In this document: positions 57,626-64,000 of the stretch, piece by piece
Numbering within the stretch: the first letter of the stretch is position 1
Layout: each line of letters starts with the position of its first letter
Source of the DNA: Alphaproteobacteria bacterium
GTDB lineage: Bacteria > Pseudomonadota > Alphaproteobacteria > JANSWW01
Reading direction: 5' to 3'
Assembly: GCA_024743275.1 (NCBI GenBank)
Contig: JANSWW010000015.1
Span: 1-64,000 of the forward strand
Length of the DNA stretch: 64,000 nt
Notes under the pieces: generated by a model
Databases searched by the model: none
What the model was told of the DNA's origin: nothing
Seen by the model: the letters and a program-made list of their open reading frames with translations, nothing else
Program-made: the position numbers and the translations under genes

Positions 57626-57925
57626 TTATTCGGCGCCGATGGCGGCGTCGACCATCACCCGCTTCCAGGGCGCGATGCTGACCGAGGCGAACAGGCCGCC
57701 CTTGCTATAGGGATCGCTTTCGCAGAAGGCCTCGACCTCGGCCTTGTCGGCGCCGTCGAAGATCAACAGGCTGCCGATCGGCTTCTCGCCGGCCTCGTCC
57801 AGCATCGGTCCCGCGACCATCAATTTGTCGGCATGGGCCTTCAGATGCTCGACATGGTCGGGCCGCAGGGCCATCCGCTTATCGATGGAATTCGGGTGGT
57901 CGTGGGCGACGATGGCGAACAGCAT
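57626..57925 (-). CDS. YciI family protein
   Basis: 99 aa. Dimeric ferredoxin-like fold. The conserved His and Asp are in HDHPNSIDKR (about 8-17), and SDPYSKGGLF (about 70-79) is characteristic. The function is unassigned. The ATG overlaps the tsaD stop by one base (TGATG). Confidence 0.88.
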   Translation of the reverse strand: MLFAIVAHDHPNSIDKRMALRPDHVEHLKAHADKLMVAGPMLDEAGEKPIGSLLIFDGADKAEVEAFCESDPYSKGGLFASVSIAPWKRVMVDAAIGAE

Positions 57926-58995
57926 CAGTTTTCTCCCTGTCCCTTGTTGGGGTGCCTTTGGGTGAGGCTATCGAGCGGCCAGCGTGGCCGCGGTTTGAAG
58001 TCGAGCGCGTCCCGGTCGCCCCGGCGGGCTTTCTCCAGGCCCGCCCAGGCGACCATGGCGGCGTTATCGGTACATAGGGCCATGGGGGGCGCAAGAAAAG
58101 CGACACCCTGTTTCTCGGCGATCGCCGACAGGCCGTCGCGCACGGTCTTGTTGGCCGCGACACCGCCGGCCACCACGAGCGCCGTCAGGTCGGGCGCCTC
58201 GCGGAGGGCGCGGTCGAGCGCCCGTTTCGTGCGGTCGGCGAGCGAGGTCACCGCCGCCGTCTGGAAGGCATGGGCGAGGTCGGCCCTGTCCTGGTCGGTG
58301 ATGGCGTCGCCGAGCTTCTGCACCTGCGTCCGAACAGCGGTTTTAAGGCCGGAGAAGGAGAAGTCGAGATCGGGGCGGCCGACCATCGGCGCCGGTAGCG
58401 CGAAACGGCCCGGCGCGCCTTTCTCCGCCATGCGTTCCAGAGCGGGGCCGCCGGGATAGCCGAGGCCCAAGAGCTTGGCGGTCTTGTCGAAGGCCTCCCC
58501 CACCGCGTCGTCATGGGTCGTGCCGTAGAGCGTATAGCGGCCGAGGGCCTCGACCAGGACGAGCTGGCAATGACCGCCGGAGACCAGCAGCAGCAGGTAG
58601 GGAAAGGCCGCGTCGTCGGTCAGCCGCGCCGTCAGGGCATGGGCCTCCAGATGGTTGACGGCGATGAACGGCTTGTCCGCCGCCAGCGCCAGCCCCTTGG
58701 CCATGGTCACGCCGACCATGACCCCGCCGATCAGCCCCGGCCCGCCGGTGGCCGCCACCGCGTCGATATCGTCCAGGGTGATGCCGGCCTCCGCGAGGGC
58801 GTCGTCGAGCAGTCCGGGCAGGTGCCGCAGATGGGCGCGGGCGGCGATCTCCGGCACGACACCGCCAAATTTCCGGTGATCCTCGATCTGCGAGAGCACG
58901 ATATTCGCCTTGAGGCGGTCGGCGCCCTCGGCCATGTCGTCGACCACGGCGACCGCGGTCTCGTCGCAGGAGGTTTCGATTCCGAGAATCTTCAT
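57925..58995 (-). CDS. tsaD: tRNA N6-adenosine threonylcarbamoyltransferase TsaD
   Basis: 356 aa. Opens MKILGIETSCDETAVAVVDD. The metal-binding histidines are in NHLEAHALT (about 117-125), and LLLVSGGHCQL and a C-terminal CTDNAAM motif are present. With TsaB, TsaC and TsaE it makes t6A37 in ANN-decoding tRNAs. It diverges from hemC, and YciI, EVE and Rieske genes follow on the same strand. Confidence 0.96.
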   Translation of the reverse strand: MKILGIETSCDETAVAVVDDMAEGADRLKANIVLSQIEDHRKFGGVVPEIAARAHLRHLPGLLDDALAEAGITLDDIDAVAATGGPGLIGGVMVGVTMAKGLALAADKPFIAVNHLEAHALTARLTDDAAFPYLLLLVSGGHCQLVLVEALGRYTLYGTTHDDAVGEAFDKTAKLLGLGYPGGPALERMAEKGAPGRFALPAPMVGRPDLDFSFSGLKTAVRTQVQKLGDAITDQDRADLAHAFQTAAVTSLADRTKRALDRALREAPDLTALVVAGGVAANKTVRDGLSAIAEKQGVAFLAPPMALCTDNAAMVAWAGLEKARRGDRDALDFKPRPRWPLDSLTQRHPNKGQGEN

Positions 58996-59122
58996 GTCGA
59001 TCCGTCAATTCCGGCGCTGGGTTGGCGATGGCGCTACGACGACTGGCGCCGTTCCGCAAGAGAAATCGCGGAAATTCAATTTCCACCTTTGCCCGCAAGC
59101 CGTTCCCCGGTATTCCATAAGC

Positions 59123-60067
59123 ATGAGCGAATATAGAACACCCGTGAAACTGGGGACGAGAGGCTCGAAACTGGCCCTCGCCCAGGCCTATGCGGTCCGC
59201 GATACCCTTCAGGCGGCGGTCCCCGAGCTCAGAGAAGAGGGAGCGGTCGAGATCGTCATCGTCAGCACGACCGGCGACCAGATCCTCGACAAGCCGCTCA
59301 CCGAGATCGGCGGCAAGGGTCTCTTCGTCAAGGAGATCGAGGAAGCGCTCTATGACGGGCGGATCGATGCGGCGGTGCATTCCATGAAGGATGTGCCGAC
59401 CTTCCTGCCCGACGGTCTGACGCTGACCGCCGTGATGGAGCGGGAGGACCCCCGGGACGCCTTCGTCTCCTCGAAATACACCCGCCTCGGCGCGATGCCC
59501 CGGGGGGCGGTGCTGGGGACGTCCTCGGTCCGGCGGGCGGCGCTGATCAAGGCGCAGCGGCCGGACCTGGAGATCGTGCAGTTCCGCGGCAACGTCCAGA
59601 CCCGGCTGAAGAAGCTCGAGGACGGCGTGGCCGACGCGACGCTGCTGGCGATGGCGGGTCTGCGCCGGCTCGGCATGGAGCACGTGGCGACCCAGCCCTT
59701 GGCGCCGGAGGAGATGCTGCCGGCCGTCGCCCAGGGGGCGGTCGGGATCGAGATCCGCGAGGCCGATACCGGCCTGGCGGAGCTTTTTCAGCACATCAAC
59801 CACGGGGAGACCTGGCGCCGGGTGATCGCCGAGCGGGCGATGCTCGCGGTGTTGGACGGGTCGTGCAAGACCCCGATCTGCGCCTATGCCGAGATCGACG
59901 GGGCCGGCATGCGGGTGCGGGGCCAGGTGGTCGCCCTGGACGGCAGCCAGTCCTGGTCCGACGAGGAGGCCGGGCCGGTCGCCGACGCCGAGGCGCTCGG
60001 GGCAAGGGTCGGCGAACGGCTGCGGTCGGCCGCCGGCGAGGACTTCTTCGCCGCGCTCGCGGACTGA
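59123..60067 (+). CDS. hemC: Porphobilinogen deaminase
   Basis: 314 aa. Opens KLGTRGSKLALAQA and has the active-site loop HSMKDVPTFLP. The dipyrromethane-cofactor cysteine is in LDGSCKTPI. It condenses four porphobilinogens to hydroxymethylbilane, for haem, cobalamin and bacteriochlorophyll. No clear Shine-Dalgarno precedes ATG 59123. hemD follows after 19 bp. Confidence 0.96.
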   Translation: MSEYRTPVKLGTRGSKLALAQAYAVRDTLQAAVPELREEGAVEIVIVSTTGDQILDKPLTEIGGKGLFVKEIEEALYDGRIDAAVHSMKDVPTFLPDGLTLTAVMEREDPRDAFVSSKYTRLGAMPRGAVLGTSSVRRAALIKAQRPDLEIVQFRGNVQTRLKKLEDGVADATLLAMAGLRRLGMEHVATQPLAPEEMLPAVAQGAVGIEIREADTGLAELFQHINHGETWRRVIAERAMLAVLDGSCKTPICAYAEIDGAGMRVRGQVVALDGSQSWSDEEAGPVADAEALGARVGERLRSAAGEDFFAALAD

Positions 60068-60086
60068 CCCCCAGGAAAGCCGGCCG

Positions 60087-60812
60087 ATGGCGGCGGCCGT
60101 CCTGATCCTGCGCCCGGTGGACAAGGCGGGCCCGCTCGCCGAAAGACTGCGGCGGGCCGGGTATGCCCCTCGTATCCTGCCGCTCACCGAGATCGCCCCG
60201 CTCCCCCACGACCTGCCCGACGGAATCGGTGGGTTTGTGATCACCAGTCCGTCGGCCGCGATGGCCTTGCCGGCCTCGCTCGCCCATCTGCCGGTGTTCG
60301 CCGTCGGCGCGGCCAGCGCCGCGGCCGTCCGGGCACGGGGTTTCCGGTCGGTGGAGACGGCTTCGGGCACCGCGCGCGGCCTGGTCGACGATCTCGCCGG
60401 GCGACGTGGGTTGGTGGAGCCCCTGGTGTGGCTCTCCGGGGAAGATGTGTCGACCGACCTGGCCGCCGACCTCCGCGATGCCGGTAAGGACTGCCGCCGG
60501 GTCATCGTCTACGCCAATCGCGCCATCGTGCCGACGGCGGGCGACCTCGCGGCGGCGCTGACCCCGCCGCCCGACGCGATTCTCCTTCAGTCGGCCAAGG
60601 CGGCCCGGCTTTTGGACGCGGCGGTGGCGCGGATCGGCGCCGATCTCGGTCAAACGGCGCTCGTCTCGCTTTCGCCCAGAATCGATGCGCATGTGGAGGA
60701 AACCGGGCTTGGCGGCACGGGCGTATGCCGTCTCGTCGCGGCGACACCCGACGACACCGGGCTGCTTGCAGAATTGGTGCGGCTGGGTCAAAACAGAACC
60801 GGGGAAAGGTGA
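60087..60812 (+). CDS. hemD: Uroporphyrinogen-III synthase
   Basis: 241 aa. Weakly conserved family. Recognisable are VLILRPVDKAGPLAERL at the N-terminus, FVITSPSAA (about 49-57), FAVGAASAAAVRARGF, and VIVYANRAIVP before the second domain. Position directly after hemC supports the call. It closes hydroxymethylbilane to uroporphyrinogen III. Confidence 0.88.
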   Translation: MAAAVLILRPVDKAGPLAERLRRAGYAPRILPLTEIAPLPHDLPDGIGGFVITSPSAAMALPASLAHLPVFAVGAASAAAVRARGFRSVETASGTARGLVDDLAGRRGLVEPLVWLSGEDVSTDLAADLRDAGKDCRRVIVYANRAIVPTAGDLAAALTPPPDAILLQSAKAARLLDAAVARIGADLGQTALVSLSPRIDAHVEETGLGGTGVCRLVAATPDDTGLLAELVRLGQNRTGER

Positions 60813-60861
60813 AACGGGGCCATGCCCCGCGGTAGCGTCCCGAAGCAGCGAAAGAGGCGTC

Positions 60862-62598
60862 ATGGCGAACAAGCCCAAGGACGAGCATCCCAAGCAGGAG
60901 GATACCGTCTCCGCAGGCGGCACCCAGGGGAACACTCCGGATGCGCCCGGGGGTGGCGATAGCCCCTGGAAGAGCGATCCCGACAGCGACGCGGATATGA
61001 AGAGCGAGGGTCCGGAGACTTCCCAGGAGCCTGGGCCCGACACGGTCGAATCGATCGAGCCGGAACCGGTGCCCCGTCCCGAGGACAGTGCTCCCAAGGA
61101 GCCAACCCGTCCGGAGCCGGAGTTGAAGAAAGGCGGCGGCTGGTTCAAGCCCGTCTTCTACCTGGTGCTGATCCTGATCGTCGTCGGTGGCCCGGTCGGT
61201 CTGCTCGCCTGGAACCCGGTCATTCAACCGAATATCAACGAGATCTCCGGGCTCGGCCTGCCCAAGGTTTATCCCTTCGGCCAGGACCCGGCCGATCCCG
61301 CTGTGGCGGCGCTCGCCGACCGGGTGACGGCGCTGGAAAACGCCCCCGCCCCCGAGGCGCCCGCGCCCGCGATACCGGCGGCGCTGCAGGAGTCCGTTGC
61401 CGCCCTCGACCGCGCGATCGGTGATGTCGCGGGACGGCTGGAGGCCCTCGAGGGCCGGGTGACCGAACTCGCGGCCCGGCCGGCCCCGGAGCCCGCCCCG
61501 CAACCCGCCGGAGGAGTTGATCCCGCCGCCCTCGCGGACTTGGAAGAGCGGCTCGGCGACAGGATCACGACGGCGCTCACGGACATCGAAAGCCTGGACG
61601 CCGATCTGGCCGCCCTCCGGGCCGAGGTGCGGGCGCTCGAGGCGATCCCCGCGGCGGCGTCCGACGGTGCGACCGCGACGGGTGTCTCCGCCGCCCAGCT
61701 TGGCGCCGTGTCGGCCCGGATCGACGGTCTGGAGCAGCGGTTGCGCGATCTGCCGGACGATCCGGCGCCCGCCCTGGAGCGGCTCGACGGTCAACTCGCC
61801 GACCTGCAGGGCGCGCTGGCGGATCTCAGTGCGGCGCCGTCCGTGGCGCCCGCCGATCTGGAGGCACTGTCCTTGGCCCTCGGCGAGCGGATCGACGGGG
61901 TGCGGAACACGCTCATCGAGACGCGGCAGGCCCTGAACGAGGCCCTGGACGAGGCCCTGAACGAGGCCCAGGCGGCACTGGGCGGCCGGATCGACGCGGT
62001 CCAGGCCAATCTGGACGCCAATATCCAACTGGGCGCGGACGCCAATCGCGCCGATCAGGCCTTCGTGCTGGCGGTGAGCCAGTTCGCCGGTGCGGTGCGC
62101 AACGGCCGCTCCTTCGCCGCCGAGGTGGCGGCGTTGGGGGCATTGGGCGCCGAGATCGACAGTTCGGTCGCCTTCTATGCCGAGGACGGCATCGCCACGA
62201 TCCCGGAACTCCGCCTGGATTTCGCGCCGATCGCCCGCGCCGTGGTGCGCCGGTCGATCGCCGGGGAAGAGGAAAGCGTGGTCGGCGAGGCGTTGAACCG
62301 GATCGCCGATCTCGTCAGTGTGCGCCGGACCGGCGTGGTCGAGGGCGAGGCGGCCGACGCCATCGTCGCCCGGGCCGAGGCGGCGCTTGCCGAGGACGAT
62401 GTCGCGACGGCCCTGTCGGCGCTCAGCGAGTTGCCCGAGGAGTTGCGGCTGGTCGCTCAGCCCTGGCTCAACCGGGCCGGCGCCAAGGTGAACGCGGAGG
62501 TCGAGATCGCCCGCCTGCAGAGCGCGGCGGCGGATCGGATTCGGGCCACCGATGGGGCGCCCGGCGATAGCCCCGACCGCAACGGGGAGGACGGCTGA
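60862..62598 (+). CDS. Mitofilin/Mic60-family inner-membrane protein
   Basis: 578 aa. An acidic, Pro-rich cytosolic N-terminus (about 1-90), one membrane helix (about 96-116), then a long periplasmic region rich in Ala, Leu, Glu and Arg with heptad-like coiled coil (about 145-390). A C-terminal helical mitofilin signature domain follows (about 400-550). Alphaproteobacterial Mic60 sits in the haem operon between hemD and hemY, as here. It is known to bend membranes and influence intracytoplasmic membranes in phototrophs. AAGAGG precedes the ATG. hemY starts at a TGATG overlap. Confidence 0.85.
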   Translation: MANKPKDEHPKQEDTVSAGGTQGNTPDAPGGGDSPWKSDPDSDADMKSEGPETSQEPGPDTVESIEPEPVPRPEDSAPKEPTRPEPELKKGGGWFKPVFYLVLILIVVGGPVGLLAWNPVIQPNINEISGLGLPKVYPFGQDPADPAVAALADRVTALENAPAPEAPAPAIPAALQESVAALDRAIGDVAGRLEALEGRVTELAARPAPEPAPQPAGGVDPAALADLEERLGDRITTALTDIESLDADLAALRAEVRALEAIPAAASDGATATGVSAAQLGAVSARIDGLEQRLRDLPDDPAPALERLDGQLADLQGALADLSAAPSVAPADLEALSLALGERIDGVRNTLIETRQALNEALDEALNEAQAALGGRIDAVQANLDANIQLGADANRADQAFVLAVSQFAGAVRNGRSFAAEVAALGALGAEIDSSVAFYAEDGIATIPELRLDFAPIARAVVRRSIAGEEESVVGEALNRIADLVSVRRTGVVEGEAADAIVARAEAALAEDDVATALSALSELPEELRLVAQPWLNRAGAKVNAEVEIARLQSAAADRIRATDGAPGDSPDRNGEDG

Positions 62599-63962
62599 TG
62601 CTCAGGCCGATCCTGTTTTTCATCAAGGTCGGCGTCCTTGTCTTCGTCGCCGTCTGGCTCACCGATCATCCCGGGGCGGTTCAGATCGATTGGCTCGGCT
62701 GGCGACTCGATACCAGTGTCGGTATCCTGCTGCTGCTCTCCCTGTTGGTCGCCGCGCTGATCGCGGTGATCTTCGGCGGCTATCGCTGGCTCTGGTCCCT
62801 GCCGGGCCAGATCGTCAGCTATCAGTCGACACGACGGCGGGAAAAGGGTCTGCGGGCCCTGACCCAGGGTCTGGTGGCGGTCGCCGCCGGGGACCGGGAC
62901 GAGGCGCGGCGGCTCGCCCAGAGCGCCGACAACCTGCTCGACGAGCCGGCGCTCACCATGCTGCTGTCGGCCAAGGCGGCCGAACTGCATGGCGACGACA
63001 AGGCGGCCGAGACCTTCTTCCGCTCCATGCTCGACCATCCGGAAACCGAGTTCATGGGCACGCGGGGCCTGCTCGACAACGCGCTCCGGCGCGGCGATAC
63101 GGACGAGGCCAAGAAGCTGGTCGAGCGGGCCTATCGCCTGCGCCCGGAAACGCCCTGGGTGATCAAGGCGCAGCTCGATATCCACATCCGCGACGGCAAA
63201 TGGTCCGAGGCGCTGGCCACCCTGCGCCAGGCGGCGAGCCAGCGGGTCATGGAGGTGGACGAGATCGAACGCAAGCGGGCCGCCCTGCTGCTGGAGCGCG
63301 CCAAGACGAGCCTGGCCGAGGGCGATCGCGACCGGGCGATGGAGGACGCGAAACGGGCCTATGAGGCCGATCCCGCCCTGTCCCCGGCGGCGGCGCTCTA
63401 TGCCCGCCGCCTGTTGGAGGACGGCAAGGACCGGCGGGCCCGCAAGCTCCTGGAGGAGGCCTATCGCCGGACCCCGCGGGGGGAACTCGCCGAGGCCTGG
63501 GCCGAACTCGCCGGCAGTTCGTCGGCGCAGGAGAAGGCCCGCCACATGTTCAAGCTGGTGGAATGGAAGCCGGACCATCCGGGCGCGCTGGCGGCTCTCG
63601 CCGAGGCGGAGATCAACGCCGGGCAGTTCTCCGACGCCAAGAAGCATTTGGAGCACGCCATCGGGAAGCGGGCGAGCCGGCGGCTTTATCGGCTGATGGC
63701 CGATCTCGAACAGGCGTCGACCGGCGACGGCGAGGCGGCGCGCGCCTGGCTCAACAAGGCCGCCGAGGCGCCCGAGGACCCGAGTTGGCGCTGCGACAGC
63801 TGCGGCACGCCCCATCGCGATTGGGTCGCCGTGTGTTCCAACTGCCGGAGCTTCGAGACCCAGCGGTGGCGGATCCCGTCCGGGACCGCGCCGGCCCCGC
63901 TGGCCGAATTGGGCGAGGCACCGGCCGAGGGCGGCGAGGGCGGGGCCGACCGAGCCGCCTGA
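62598..63962 (+). CDS. hemY: HemY-like TPR membrane protein with C-terminal zinc ribbon
   Basis: 454 aa. Two N-terminal membrane helices (about 5-20 and 40-62) form the HemY_N domain, and TPR-like helical repeats fill about 90-390. The C-terminal end carries C399-x2-C402 and C413-x2-C416, a zinc ribbon/rubredoxin-like knuckle comparable to LapB. This is the haem-operon HemY of gamma- and alphaproteobacteria, not the protoporphyrinogen oxidase of Bacillus. Its exact role in tetrapyrrole synthesis is unproven. The start overlaps the Mic60 gene stop. Confidence 0.86.
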   Translation: MLRPILFFIKVGVLVFVAVWLTDHPGAVQIDWLGWRLDTSVGILLLLSLLVAALIAVIFGGYRWLWSLPGQIVSYQSTRRREKGLRALTQGLVAVAAGDRDEARRLAQSADNLLDEPALTMLLSAKAAELHGDDKAAETFFRSMLDHPETEFMGTRGLLDNALRRGDTDEAKKLVERAYRLRPETPWVIKAQLDIHIRDGKWSEALATLRQAASQRVMEVDEIERKRAALLLERAKTSLAEGDRDRAMEDAKRAYEADPALSPAAALYARRLLEDGKDRRARKLLEEAYRRTPRGELAEAWAELAGSSSAQEKARHMFKLVEWKPDHPGALAALAEAEINAGQFSDAKKHLEHAIGKRASRRLYRLMADLEQASTGDGEAARAWLNKAAEAPEDPSWRCDSCGTPHRDWVAVCSNCRSFETQRWRIPSGTAPAPLAELGEAPAEGGEGGADRAA

Positions 63963-64000
63963 CCCGGCCTGTGTGCAGGTCATGGCGGCCGGCGTGCGTA

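Overview
The window is high-GC (about 65% by eye) chromosomal DNA of an alphaproteobacterium, most likely near the Rhodospirillales. Support comes from gene content and order: glnD-murJ, olsB-olsA-miaB-phoH-ybeY-corC-lnt, rimP-nusA-ylxR-infB-rbfA-truB-rpsO-pnp, a MucR-type regulator, and hemC-hemD-Mic60-hemY. bchE and bchJ, with a PpsR-type and an FNR-type operator in front of bchE, suggest an anoxygenic phototroph or a descendant of one. No other photosynthesis gene is in view, so phototrophy is inferred.

Layout. 1-2860: the right end of a mobile element at tRNA-Leu(CAG). An AT-rich membrane-protein gene and a tyrosine recombinase gene converge inside a perfect 93-bp inverted repeat that contains the tRNA 3' end. 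3128-7009: an NDUFA9-like protein, a zinc alcohol dehydrogenase, and a PLP lyase coupled to uppP. 7329-19118: nitrogen assimilation and control (gltD, gltB, glnD), an amine oxidase, and murJ. 19226-24894: trpS, an Nfu Fe-S carrier, a degenerate deacetylase, tsaB-rimI, mucR, olsB. 24860-31484: olsA, miaB, phoH, ybeY, corC, lnt. 31565-44811: a HTH regulator, metK, trmB, the rimP-to-truB translation operon behind a leader hairpin, rpsO-pnp and a glycerophosphodiesterase.

44808-54429 is the least conventional part. It holds a three-gene minus-strand set (TPP enzyme, sugar/choline-kinase-like phosphotransferase, DUF402/FomD-like hydrolase), then a DUF547 protein. Next is a 912-aa cobalamin-binding radical SAM protein whose stop codon overlaps the start of a 160-aa TIR-like (MTH538/ThsB-type) protein. 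The convergent bchJ-bchE pair follows. 54643-63962 returns to housekeeping: short RNase D, lptC-lptA, Rieske/EVE/YciI/tsaD, and hemC-hemD-Mic60-hemY.

The best candidates for something undescribed are (i) the radical SAM + TIR-like two-gene unit behind a sigma-54-like promoter, and (ii) the 93-bp inverted-repeat recombinase cassette at tRNA-Leu, which could be an invertible switch carrying a putative defence gene. Assignments come from reading motifs and gene order. No database search was run.
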